59,967 bases of DNA from Candidatus Saccharimonadota bacterium. Lineage in GTDB: Bacteria; Patescibacteriota; Saccharimonadia; Saccharimonadales; Saccharimonadaceae. The notes beneath the pieces are model-generated. The model had not been told where the DNA came from. It saw nothing but the letters and a program-made list of their open reading frames with translations, and did no database searches. The stretch is taken from NCBI GenBank assembly GCA_024699125.1, contig JAILQE010000008.1, positions 1 to 59,967 on the forward strand, written 5' to 3'. Shown piece by piece: positions 26,385 to 33,319 of this stretch. A program made the translations under genes and the position numbers. How positions within the stretch are numbered: the stretch's first letter is position 1; the number at the start of each line of letters is the position of its first letter.

Positions 26385-26876
26385 TTATTTTGCTTCGCGA
26401 TTTTCGAGGCCAGAAACGATTCCATTGATACCAGAAAGAAGGGTATCGACCACTTGGGCGATAAGTTCGTTCTTGGTTGGGAGAGAACCGAGGGCGACGA
26501 TTTCGTCTTTTGACAGGTTGGCGCCTTCGTTGTTGAAGCCACCGACGAGTTCCATAGCGTTGTGGGTTTTAGCAAATTTTGCGAGAACCTTAGCAGCGCT
26601 AAAATCTTCGTCACTACCAATTGCATAAAGAAGTTGGCCGGTAAGACCGGTGGTCTCGGTGTTTTTGTAAGCGGCGATTTCTTTCATCGCAACTTTTACG
26701 AGACGGTTTTTGACAACTTTAATTTTTACGTCAGACTCGCGAGCGAGTTTGCGGAGCTCTTGGAGTTCGGCAACGGTCAAACCTTGATATTTTGCATAGG
26801 CGACCATTTTCGAATCGTTGAGGATCGCAGTCAAATCAGCAACCAATGTAGCCTTTTTATCTTTTGAAATTGCCAT
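26385..26876 (-). CDS. rplJ: 50S ribosomal protein L10
   Basis: 163 aa, normal. Starts MAISKDKKATLVADL and contains the conserved VAYAKYQGLTVAELQELR and IKVVKNRLVKVA blocks. Base of the L7/L12 stalk and, with L12, the usual autorepressor of this operon through the leader upstream. The two membrane-protein genes between rplA and rplJ separate this operon from the L11/L1 genes, unlike the usual order. Confidence 0.96.
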   Translation of the reverse strand: MAISKDKKATLVADLTAILNDSKMVAYAKYQGLTVAELQELRKLARESDVKIKVVKNRLVKVAMKEIAAYKNTETTGLTGQLLYAIGSDEDFSAAKVLAKFAKTHNAMELVGGFNNEGANLSKDEIVALGSLPTKNELIAQVVDTLLSGINGIVSGLENREAK

Positions 26877-27001
26877 AAAAAGTTCCTTTGGTTAAAATTG
26901 ACATTTGGTTAGCTAGTTGTTAAAAAGCGTCACCAAATTAAACAAGAAATTTGCCTCGGTGGCATTATTAAAGGATAACCTCGCCACTGTCTTTGGTAAC
27001 T
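26877..27001 (-). ncRNA. Probable L10(L12) mRNA leader of rplJ
   Basis: About 125 nt of transcribed leader between the predicted start (about 7 nt after the -10 at 27008-27013) and the rplJ ATG. It contains GTGGC/GCCAC stem halves (26983-26987 and 26959-26963) around an AT-rich segment and a downstream AATTTGGTGACGC element, the kind of layout seen in L10 leaders. L10-L12 binding here represses rplJL in many bacteria. Assignment is by position and a partial fold. Confidence 0.5.
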
Positions 27002-27007
27002 TCAGAC

Positions 27008-27036
27008 ATTATATCAAAAAAGCCCTTGTTTTGCAA
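27008..27036 (-). promoter_or_regulatory. rplJ promoter overlapping an upstream terminator
   Basis: On the minus strand TTGCAA (27031-27036), a 17-bp spacer and TATAAT (27008-27013). The -35 lies in the loop and stem of the terminator at 27016-27043 and the T-run makes up part of the spacer, so terminator and promoter occupy the same bases. Confidence 0.65.
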
Positions 27037-27043
27037 GGGCTTT
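27016..27043 (-). terminator. Intrinsic terminator of the 27060 gene
   Basis: AAAGCCCTTG and CAAGGGCTTT form a 10-bp stem with a TTTTG loop; a run of T follows on the minus strand. Confidence 0.8.
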
Positions 27044-27059
27044 AATGAATTTCTAGTTA

Positions 27060-27707
27060 TTAAAACCAACCAGAGACAAATGTGACATTGCCTTTTGAGC
27101 TAACGCTAGCTCTAAGGTAACCGCCGTCGGCGTCTACCCAAAGGTAACCGCTACCGGTGCTGCTTTTCTCATAAAGAAGACCTTTGCTACCGAGGGCTTC
27201 GGCGAGCGCATCTTTGGTGATGCCGCTTCTAACTTGGTCTTTTACGGCTTCGTAGCCATCAAAGTTAACGCTAGAATCTTTGTGAAGATCGGTATCATAG
27301 TCAACTTTAATGTTGAAGTAGCTGGTGCTAAGCTCGAGTGATTCGCCGTTTGGGAACTCCCATTCGTATACGGTATCGCTCCAGCTAGTGGTTTTACCCT
27401 CGATACCTGTGAGCTCGTTGATGCTTTCAACGGTTGCGTTTTCGTCGATTTTCTCGAGACATTTGAAGGCGTCACCACATTTGCTGAGGCTGGTGTCAGA
27501 TGAGCTACCTGAACCGCCTTCAGGGGTTGTGGAACCTGATTTGTTGCCACCGAGTACTACGATGAGTACGACAACAATTGCAACAACCACGACGATGGCG
27601 GCGACAATACCGATGATTAAGTTTTTATTGGCACCCTTAGCAGCAGGTGCGGCTGGTGCAGCAGCTGGAGTTTCAGCTGGAGCGACTGGAGTTGGATTTT
27701 GGTCCAT
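27060..27707 (-). CDS. Pro/Ala-rich N-terminus, one TM, extracytoplasmic domain; unknown
   Basis: 215 aa. Residues 1-27 are Pro/Ala-rich (VAPAETPAAAPAAPAA); a strongly hydrophobic Val/Ile segment follows at about 29-53, then a Gly/Ser linker and a folded C-terminal domain with one Cys pair (KCGDAFKC), a YEWEFPNGESLEL strand and VSSKGNVTFVSGWF at the end. The two-lobed alpha/beta pattern resembles SmpA/BLIP-type folds but that is only a suggestion. No signal peptide: the Pro/Ala part is cytoplasmic and the domain external. It sits 13 bp after the 27721 gene and ends in a strong terminator. Similar designs (disordered head, TM, small domain) recur at 32325 and 49163. Confidence 0.6.
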   Translation of the reverse strand: MDQNPTPVAPAETPAAAPAAPAAKGANKNLIIGIVAAIVVVVAIVVVLIVVLGGNKSGSTTPEGGSGSSSDTSLSKCGDAFKCLEKIDENATVESINELTGIEGKTTSWSDTVYEWEFPNGESLELSTSYFNIKVDYDTDLHKDSSVNFDGYEAVKDQVRSGITKDALAEALGSKGLLYEKSSTGSGYLWVDADGGYLRASVSSKGNVTFVSGWF

Positions 27708-27720
27708 ACTTTCCTTTCTA

Positions 27721-28281
27721 TTAATTTACGTGTTTGGTAGTGGTAACTTGGAAAATGGCACCAATAACGGCGATGCCAGCGAGGATTGGGAGATAGAGTA
27801 TCATTCTGTCGAGCTGTGGAACGAGTGAGAATAAGACGTTGGTAAGGGCATAGGCGCCAGCAATTGCGCTTAATGCGATAATAGATGGTTTCATGAGCCG
27901 GACCGCGAGTGCGCCAACAATTAGACCCACTACCGCACTAATTAATAGTACTGGGATAGTGGTCCCAAAATAGCGCATGCCAATAGCCATTACTAGACAG
28001 AAACAGAGGCCACTGACGCAAATCTTTTCGATGGTAAAGCCAAGCAGTGCGAGCAATAAACCACCACAAATCGGCAAGAGTGTTTGCCAAAGCTCGACGT
28101 TGGCGATTTCTGGGAACCATCCATTGATGGTCGGCATAAAGAATCGCATTAAGTTGAACCCTAGTAAGAACCAGAGTACAAAGAATGTTATTTTTTTGAT
28201 CCTGTAGCCAAAGAAACAGGCTAGAAGACCAATGATGATTGTAAAGATCAATTCATAATTGGTTAATATATATTCTTCCAT
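27721..28281 (-). CDS. Multi-pass membrane protein (DUF4203-like), unknown function
   Basis: 186 aa from the ATG at 28281, seven or so hydrophobic segments and few charged residues (ITFFVLWFLLGFNLMRFF, then LLLALLGFTIEKICVSG). The pattern resembles TM7S3/DUF4203-type proteins of unknown role. TACAAT in the TGTTACAAT context (minus 28288-28293) ends 6 nt before the ATG, giving a leaderless start; the longer frame from 28341 would begin upstream of the promoter. It lies with the next gene inside the ribosomal-protein cluster, between rplA and rplJ. Confidence 0.65.
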   Translation of the reverse strand: MEEYILTNYELIFTIIIGLLACFFGYRIKKITFFVLWFLLGFNLMRFFMPTINGWFPEIANVELWQTLLPICGGLLLALLGFTIEKICVSGLCFCLVMAIGMRYFGTTIPVLLISAVVGLIVGALAVRLMKPSIIALSAIAGAYALTNVLFSLVPQLDRMILYLPILAGIAVIGAIFQVTTTKHVN

Positions 28282-28330
28282 AGCCTCATTGTAACATATA
28301 AAACCAATTGCGGTAGTTGCAAAAGTGATT

Positions 28331-28459
28331 TTGCTAAACATTTAGAATTACCCATATATAAAATACAACGGTTACGGATTCGAGTACGAAACTGTAATTT
28401 CGTCGAGAATCCGACTATACCGTTGTATTTTTTATCTTGGCGTAATTCTAAGTTTAGCA
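28331..28459. repeat. Long nested inverted repeat after rplA
   Basis: Outer arms TTAGAATTAC (28342-28351) and GTAATTCTAA (28442-28451) match perfectly and extend outward through GCTAAAC/GTTTAGC. Inner arms AAATACAACGG (28361-28371) and CCGTTGTATTT (28420-28430) continue inward through CGGATTC/GAATCCG and ACGAAA/TTTCGT around a small centre. The whole could fold into one hairpin of more than 100 nt. It lies downstream of rplA and may end its transcript; the size is far larger than a normal terminator. Confidence 0.75.
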
Positions 28460-28484
28460 GAATTACTTTTGCAGACTAATGCAA

Positions 28485-29399
28485 TTAGTTGTATAAGTTT
28501 TCAACTGAGATTGATGGACCCATAGTAGTAGTAATGAATACTGACTTTACATAGGTACCTTTGAGTGAAGCTGGTTTTTGAGCTTTCAAGCTATCAAAGA
28601 AGGTGTTAGCGTTCTCGAAGAGCTTGTCGGTGCCAAAGGAAACTTTACCAAGGCCGATGTGGACGATGGATTGTTTGTCTACGCGGTATTCAACTTTACC
28701 AGCTTTGGATTCTTTTACGGCTTTTTCAACATCCATGGTAACGGTGCCAGCTTTTGGATTTGGCATCAAGCCTTTAGGACCAAGCAAGCGAGCGAATTTA
28801 CCAAGTTTTGGCATGTAAGCTGGGGTAGAGATAAGGACGTCGAAATCAATCACGCCTTTTTCAAGTTGTTTCAAGAATTCTTCATCTTCAGCAATGTCAG
28901 CACCAGCGGCTTTAGCGGCTTTGCATGCGTCAAGTGGAGCAAAGACGGCTACGCGCACGGTTTTACCATTGCCGTTTGGAAGAACGATGGTGGTGCGGAT
29001 GTTTTGGTCGGCTTGGCGTGGATCTACACCAAGGCGAACGTGGGCTTCGAGGCTTGCGTCGAATTTGGCTGGGTTGGTCTTGATAGCTAGATCGATAGCA
29101 TCTTTAAGACCGTAAATTTTGCCTTTTTCAACGAGTTTGGCGGCGTCTTGATATTTTTTGCCACGGCGTTCGATGCGTGGGCGGGTGACTGGTTTGGCAC
29201 CTTTTGGTTTTTCGGCGGCAGCTTTGTCGCTTGCGGCACGCTCAGCTTTTCTGGCTTGGCGTTCTTCTTCGGCTTTCACCTCTTCAACGTGTTTTTTAGA
29301 TTTTTTGCCAGCTTTGGCGAATTTTTCTTCAGCTTCTGGAGCTTCAGTGGTTTCGACGACTTCTTCGTCGACAGTAGTTTTGACCTCTTCTTCGGCCAT
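28485..29399 (-). CDS. rplA: 50S ribosomal protein L1 with a charged N-terminal extension
   Basis: 304 aa, whereas L1 is normally about 230. The extra 75 residues at the N-terminus are Glu/Lys/Ala-rich and probably disordered ([13 protein letters not shown]..., then [17 protein letters not shown]). The L1 body follows with [39 protein letters not shown], the [14 protein letters not shown] block and TMGPSISV near the end. It has its own promoter and a roughly 55-nt leader with a GGGGTAATCCCC palindrome that could be an L1 regulatory site. L1 binds 23S rRNA and helps tRNA exit. Confidence 0.95.
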   Translation of the reverse strand: MAEEEVKTTVDEEVVETTEAPEAEEKFAKAGKKSKKHVEEVKAEEERQARKAERAASDKAAAEKPKGAKPVTRPRIERRGKKYQDAAKLVEKGKIYGLKDAIDLAIKTNPAKFDASLEAHVRLGVDPRQADQNIRTTIVLPNGNGKTVRVAVFAPLDACKAAKAAGADIAEDEEFLKQLEKGVIDFDVLISTPAYMPKLGKFARLLGPKGLMPNPKAGTVTMDVEKAVKESKAGKVEYRVDKQSIVHIGLGKVSFGTDKLFENANTFFDSLKAQKPASLKGTYVKSVFITTTMGPSISVENLYN

Positions 29400-29462
29400 T
29401 TTGAATCCTTTCTGTGGTAGTAGCGGGGATTACCCCTTCCAACATGAATTAATAATGCAAAT

Positions 29463-29491
29463 ATTATAGCAAAAACCAGAGATTTTTGCAA
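29463..29491 (-). promoter_or_regulatory. rplA promoter
   Basis: On the minus strand TTGCAA (29486-29491), a 17-bp spacer and TATAAT (29463-29468). It follows the rplK terminator directly, so L11 and L1 are transcribed separately. Confidence 0.7.
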
Positions 29492-29496
29492 TAGAA

Positions 29497-29525
29497 CAAA
29501 AAATAACCCCGAAGGGTTATTTTTA
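29497..29525 (-). terminator. Intrinsic terminator of rplK
   Basis: AATAACCC and GGGTTATT pair around CGAA; T-rich on both outer sides. Confidence 0.8.
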
Positions 29526-29537
29526 TAGGCAAATTGA

Positions 29538-29966
29538 TTAGTCTACGACTTCGACGCCCATTGAGCGAGCGGTGCCGGCGACAACTTTAACTGCGCCTTC
29601 AAGATCAACTGCGTTGAGTTGTTCCATCTTTTTGTTGGCGATTTCTTCGAGTTGAGCGCGGGTGATTTTGCCGACCTTCTCGACGTTTGGCTTACCAGAA
29701 CCTTTTTCGATTTTGATAGCTTCGCGGATAAGATCGTCAACTGGTTGACCAAGGCAGACCCAATCAAAGGTACGATCTTCGTAAACTTTGATGTGGACGA
29801 TAACGTTTTTGCCCATGAAATCTTTGGTCTTCTCGTTGAATGGGTTGATGAAATCCATCATATTAAGGCCCCATTGACCAAGAGTAGAACCAACCGGAGG
29901 CCCAGCAGTAGCTTTACCGCCAGGAATGCGCAACTTGAGGTTGCCAATAACTTGTTTTCCTGCCAT
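29538..29966 (-). CDS. rplK: 50S ribosomal protein L11
   Basis: 142 aa, normal. N-terminal GNLKLRIPGGKATAGPPVGS-type block (proline-rich substrate of PrmA in other bacteria) and C-terminal RNA-binding domain ending in GTARSMGVEVVD. Binds the GTPase-associated rRNA region. It has its own promoter at 30019-30047 and terminator at 29497-29525. Confidence 0.97.
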   Translation of the reverse strand: MAGKQVIGNLKLRIPGGKATAGPPVGSTLGQWGLNMMDFINPFNEKTKDFMGKNVIVHIKVYEDRTFDWVCLGQPVDDLIREAIKIEKGSGKPNVEKVGKITRAQLEEIANKKMEQLNAVDLEGAVKVVAGTARSMGVEVVD

Positions 29967-30018
29967 TTTTTAATCCTCGTTAATTAATAATTTAGAAGCA
30001 TTTTACGTAACGCATATT

Positions 30019-30047
30019 ATTTTAGCGAAAACGTAGGGTTTTGTCAA
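30019..30047 (-). promoter_or_regulatory. rplK promoter
   Basis: On the minus strand a consensus TTGACA (30042-30047), a 17-bp spacer and TAAAAT (30019-30024), 2 bp after the nusG stop codon. Confidence 0.7.
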
Positions 30048-30049
30048 GA

Positions 30050-30598
30050 TTAGTTTAGTTGTTTAACCTGGAGAGCGTCGAGCTCGACTGGTGTTTCGCG
30101 GCCAAACATAGAAACCATGACTTTGAGTTTGCCTTTGGCGGCATCGATTTCGGCTACGGTGCCATCAAAGCCCTTGAATGGACCATCGTTGATGGAAACA
30201 ACTTCGCCAATTTCGTATTTGACGGAGAATTTTGGATCTTCAACGCCCATGCGTTTCTTGATTTTGGTGATTTCCTTTTCGGAAACTGGGGTTGGTTGGG
30301 TGCCGGTGCCAATAAAGCCGGTTACACCTGGGGTGTTGCGGATAATATACCAGGTTTCATCGGAAAGTTTCATTTCAACAAGCACATAGCCTTGCAAGAT
30401 TTTGCGGTCTACGACTTTGCGTTTGCCGTTTTTGATTTCGATTTGTTTTTCTTTTGGCACGATTGCCTCAAAGATTTTATCGGCCATCTCTACTGAGTTG
30501 ACACGTTGGTTGATAGAGTCGGCAACTTTGTCTTCGTAACCGCTGTAGGTGCTGATTGCGTACCATGCGCGGGTGTTGTCGTAACGGTTGACTGCCAT
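30050..30598 (-). CDS. nusG: Transcription termination/antitermination factor NusG
   Basis: 182 aa, normal. N-terminal NGN domain opening with RAWYAISTYSGYEDKVA and the C-terminal KOW domain (EVVSINDGPFKGFDGTVAEID). Binds RNA polymerase and, in other bacteria, couples it to the ribosome or Rho. AAGGAG precedes the ATG; it starts 9 bp after secE. Confidence 0.97.
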   Translation of the reverse strand: MAVNRYDNTRAWYAISTYSGYEDKVADSINQRVNSVEMADKIFEAIVPKEKQIEIKNGKRKVVDRKILQGYVLVEMKLSDETWYIIRNTPGVTGFIGTGTQPTPVSEKEITKIKKRMGVEDPKFSVKYEIGEVVSINDGPFKGFDGTVAEIDAAKGKLKVMVSMFGRETPVELDALQVKQLN

Positions 30599-30607
30599 GA
30601 TTTCTCC

Positions 30608-30985
30608 TTATTTTAAGATGTTATTAAAGATAAACGAAAATAGTAAATCGAGAAGCAAGAGGATAGCTACAAAGATTGCTGAATAAATAATTACAGCGAG
30701 CACCATCTTCCAAGTGGCTTTGCGATTTGGCCAGCGAACTTGGCGGATTTCTTGCCAGGATTCTTTAAAATAACGACCGATTGCGCAGAATGGGCGGAAA
30801 AGAATAAAATGCTTTTTGCCAGTGTTGGCTTTTCTGGATTTTTTCTCTTCGACTTTCTGGGCTTTTTTGTTTGCCTTGTCGGCTTTTTTGTCCTTAATGA
30901 CGACCTTTTTGCGGACGATTGAAGGTTCTTCTTTCGCCTCGGCTTCGCGGTGGTCACTAGCTTTGATACGAGTGATTTTAGCCAC
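30608..30985 (-). CDS. secE: Preprotein translocase subunit SecE with a basic N-terminal extension
   Basis: 125 aa; the SecE core (KESWQEIRQVRWPNRKATWK followed by one membrane segment) occupies the last 60 residues. The N-terminal half is Lys/Arg/Glu-rich and probably disordered. It starts with GTG at 30985 after AAGGAGT. Part of the SecYEG channel; the many secreted proteins in this window would use it. secE-nusG is the standard order. Confidence 0.93.
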   Translation of the reverse strand: MAKITRIKASDHREAEAKEEPSIVRKKVVIKDKKADKANKKAQKVEEKKSRKANTGKKHFILFRPFCAIGRYFKESWQEIRQVRWPNRKATWKMVLAVIIYSAIFVAILLLLDLLFSFIFNNILK

Positions 30986-30999
30986 GTTTACTCCTTATT

Positions 31000-31034
31000 A
31001 AAAAAAGTCTGTTACCAGACTTGTCAATAGTATA
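31000..31034 (-). promoter_or_regulatory. secE promoter region with a terminator-like hairpin
   Basis: On the minus strand TATACT (31029-31034) is followed at once by TTGACA (31024-31029), then AAGTCTG-GTAA-CAGACTT (31005-31022) and five T, then the AAGGAG site. Either TATACT starts an RNA whose first bases fold into an attenuator before secE, or the hairpin terminates the acyltransferase gene and lies in the spacer of a TTGACA promoter. Both readings fit the sequence. Confidence 0.5.
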
Positions 31035-31059
31035 GCAAAAATCTGGAGGCTTGTAAATA

Positions 31060-32022
31060 TTAATACCAGTATTTTTTCGGGAGTTTTTCGGCGATTTTTA
31101 AGTGGAATTCGTAGTCAAAACCGTCTAGACGTTTAATGTCTTTGGTCTTAAAGTAAGTTTTCTTGATGTATTCGGCGGTCATTGGCTCGGCTGGAATGAT
31201 TTCATATTTCAAAAAGAGGTTAAGGCTACGGTTGCCATGTTTTGGTGGCATCACGGCAAGCGGCAAGAAACTACAATTAATCTCTGGATCTTGATAGAGC
31301 TTGATAGCAAGGATAGACATGGTTGGTATGATGTCTTCCTTTTTGTCGTAGACGGCCTTAGTTTTGAAAACGGTAGCCTGGCGCGTGGCGCTTGGAGCTA
31401 CAAAGATCATGCCGTGATTTTTGATGGTTTCGATAGAACGGTTAGTATAAACGTTCCTGAGATTCTTTTTGAGATCGTAAATCACCTGATAATATGGCGA
31501 ATCTTCTGGCACTTGCAGCTTGTTCCAGGTGGATGGTGTGAGGGTCGGCGTGATAATGATACCGACTTTTTCGAGATCATCGTAACTTTTGGCTAAAGCT
31601 TCATACCATGGCAAGTTGACTGGCCAGAGCACGGTTTTATCTGGATAAACGCTAAATTTGAGCGACAAAATGCGCATTACTTCGCCAAGACTTGGATGGT
31701 TAAAACCGATAACTAGGCCCTCGTCTACGGCTTTTGGAAAAGCTTTGGTGTGGCACTTGAGCGGCGCGATGCGACGCAAGGTTTTGGCAAATTTTTTGCG
31801 AGCACGTTTGATGCTTTTCTTGTCTTTTTCGATATCCTTTTTGGAACGGTAAAAATAGTTCAAAACTACGCGGCAAATTTTGCCAATTGGCACCATTTCG
31901 CGGCGGAGTTTTTCGCCACCGATGGAATTAAGTAAGGAATAATCTTCGTGGTTGATTTTATCAATAACCTCCTCGATTGGGAGGTTTTCAAGTTCTTCTA
32001 GACTAAAAGTCTTTTTTACCAT
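31060..32022 (-). CDS. Putative PlsC/LPLAT-type acyltransferase
   Basis: 320 aa from the ATG at 32022. The segment VIGFNHPSLGEVMRIL near residue 112 resembles the N-H-x4 catalytic block of glycerolipid acyltransferases (the usual Asp is Glu), and MIFVAPSATRQ near 215 sits where the EGTRS block is expected. The N-terminal 90 residues are helical and basic, suggesting membrane association without TM segments. It may acylate lysophospholipid or scavenged lipid upstream of CdsA; this is inference. The chosen start is 6 nt after TATAAT (32029-32034, minus), a leaderless start that also diverges from tRNA-Gln. The frame from 32085 runs into the tRNA promoter and is rejected. Confidence 0.55.
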   Translation of the reverse strand: MVKKTFSLEELENLPIEEVIDKINHEDYSLLNSIGGEKLRREMVPIGKICRVVLNYFYRSKKDIEKDKKSIKRARKKFAKTLRRIAPLKCHTKAFPKAVDEGLVIGFNHPSLGEVMRILSLKFSVYPDKTVLWPVNLPWYEALAKSYDDLEKVGIIITPTLTPSTWNKLQVPEDSPYYQVIYDLKKNLRNVYTNRSIETIKNHGMIFVAPSATRQATVFKTKAVYDKKEDIIPTMSILAIKLYQDPEINCSFLPLAVMPPKHGNRSLNLFLKYEIIPAEPMTAEYIKKTYFKTKDIKRLDGFDYEFHLKIAEKLPKKYWY

Positions 32023-32071
32023 ATGGGCATTATAGCATTTTTTGATGTTTTGTGATAGAATAATGGGAGTT

Positions 32072-32146
32072 TGGGGCGTCGCCAAGTGGTAAGGCTACGG
32101 GTTCTGGTCCCGTCATGCGTGGGTTCGAGTCCTACCGCCCCAGCCA
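32072..32146 (+). tRNA. tRNA-Gln (CTG anticodon)
   Basis: 75 nt with encoded CCA. Acceptor TGGGGCG/CGCCCCA, D-arm GCC...GGC, anticodon stem ACGGG/CCCGT with loop TTCTGGT (anticodon CTG), T-arm GTGGG/CCTAC with TTCGAGT loop. A -10-like TAGAAT lies about 12-17 bp upstream. A 17-nt copy of its 3' end lies at 32271-32287. Confidence 0.95.
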
Positions 32147-32187
32147 AGCATAAAAAAAGAAGGCCAAAGGCCTTGTTTTTTTATGCT
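32147..32187. terminator. Bidirectional terminator directly after tRNA-Gln
   Basis: AGCATAAAAAAAGAAGGCC and its near-perfect complement GGCCTTGTTTTTTTATGCT surround AAA. It begins at the first base after the tRNA CCA. Confidence 0.85.
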
Positions 32188-32270
32188 TTGTGCTATAGTA
32201 CAGGGCTCGCCCTTTGGGTTCGCATCCCGCACGTAGTGCGGGATATAGGCGAAGCGCAGCGGAGCCGTCA

Positions 32271-32287
32271 TCCTACCGCCCCAGCCA
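32271..32287 (+). repeat. Second copy of the tRNA-Gln 3' end
   Basis: TCCTACCGCCCCAGCCA repeats bases 32130-32146 of the tRNA exactly, 141 bp downstream. The bases between the terminator and this copy (32188-32270) are GC-rich with local hairpins (ATCCCGCAC...GTGCGGGAT) and do not form a tRNA. Could be an attachment-site scar or the remnant of a duplicated tRNA. Confidence 0.8.
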
Positions 32288-32290
32288 GAA

Positions 32291-32319
32291 AAAAATAACC
32301 CCCGAAGGGGCTATTTTTG
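32291..32319 (-). terminator. Intrinsic terminator of the 32325 gene
   Basis: AAATAACCCCC and GGGGCTATTT pair around GAA; T-run on either strand. Confidence 0.8.
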
Positions 32320-32324
32320 TTTCT

Positions 32325-33224
32325 TTATAGTTGTACAGTGGATTGGGTGACGTTATCACGTTCGTAACATTCTTCTCCGAGGTAGGCCTTTTTGAGGTCA
32401 TCCGTATTGTACTCGTCACAATATAGAAAGGATTGTGTCGCTGTGAAATATTGCCATTTGGATTGAGGGCTGGTTCTATAGAATAGGCCTGCTGCGCCGC
32501 CGACGCCCATCCAGGTGGTTTGATATGGAGAATAGGCGCTGTCTTTTATTTCACCGCTTTGTCCGCCTAGGATAGTAGGATATTTACCAGTTTTTTCAAA
32601 ATAGGCTGCTTCGAGGTCTTTGAGGAAGGCTTTCTCTTCGTCTTTGATCCAATTCCAGCTTGGTTTTGTACATTCGAAATTAATATATTCCATTTTTAGA
32701 TCAATGGTTGGGAACTCGGTTTCTAGGTACAGGCCACAAACAATGTTGCTGTCGTTTTTGTAGCCGTCAATTTGTGGACCGGCGGAGCCTTCAGTTGGTA
32801 GTGTACCGACCGCGCTAAATCCTTTTTGGGTTAGTCTGTTTTTTAAGGTGGCCAAATCTTGTTCTTCGTTGTCACTTGAGATTCTTGCAGCAAGGCTGAA
32901 GTTTGTCATGGTATATGCATTCATGCCATCGAGCTTTGCGGCTAGACCATTGCTGCCTCGAACATAGTTTTGGGTATTTGATACCGGACCATTGATGATA
33001 CTGGACAATACATCGGCCATCATTCCTTTGATTTCTGCGTATTCGTCAGCTATCGACCCTTGTACGGCTGTGCTTTGAGGGGTATCTGTTTTGGCTGGTT
33101 GTTTAAAATAATTTACGCCAAAAAATGCGGCCAAACCCGCAAAGGCTAGCGTTGTTATACCAAACACAATACTAAGCTTATTTGGGTGTTTGGCAGGTGA
33201 AATATTTGATTCTTGTGGTTGCAT
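32325..33224 (-). CDS. One-TM extracytoplasmic protein of unknown function
   Basis: 299 aa. A short polar head (MQPQESNISPAKHPNK) precedes a membrane segment at about residues 18-40 and a large external domain. The domain has a helical first half (SIADEYAEIKGMMADVL...) and a second half with several Cys (VCGLYLE, NFECTKPS, LYCDEYN, GEECYERD) that may pair as disulfides. TTWMGVGGAAGLFYRTSPQS is a Gly-rich turn. No family recognised. It is a single-gene unit with its own terminator. Its layout (disordered head, TM, external domain) resembles the 27060 and 49163 products. Confidence 0.6.
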   Translation of the reverse strand: MQPQESNISPAKHPNKLSIVFGITTLAFAGLAAFFGVNYFKQPAKTDTPQSTAVQGSIADEYAEIKGMMADVLSSIINGPVSNTQNYVRGSNGLAAKLDGMNAYTMTNFSLAARISSDNEEQDLATLKNRLTQKGFSAVGTLPTEGSAGPQIDGYKNDSNIVCGLYLETEFPTIDLKMEYINFECTKPSWNWIKDEEKAFLKDLEAAYFEKTGKYPTILGGQSGEIKDSAYSPYQTTWMGVGGAAGLFYRTSPQSKWQYFTATQSFLYCDEYNTDDLKKAYLGEECYERDNVTQSTVQL

Positions 33225-33287
33225 AGATTCCTTTCTTTAGTTTTATTATAGCAAAAAAACATGAGCATGAATCTTTTTTTGTGGTAC

Positions 33288-33317
33288 AAAAAATCTGGCC
33301 GGCTGGCCAGATTTTTG
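33288..33317 (-). terminator. Intrinsic terminator of the MacB-type operon
   Basis: AAAATCTGGCC and GGCCAGATTTT pair around GGCT, with T-runs on both sides. Confidence 0.85.
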
Positions 33318-33319
33318 TT

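Noticed and set aside
32072-32287. Intact integrated mobile element at tRNA-Gln
   Set aside because: Only 141 bp separate the tRNA end and its copy, with no integrase or coding sequence, so at most a scar can be claimed.
32071-32298. 75-aa plus-strand frame across tRNA-Gln
   Set aside because: It reads through the tRNA, its terminator and the tRNA-end repeat; no ribosome site; plainly an artefact.
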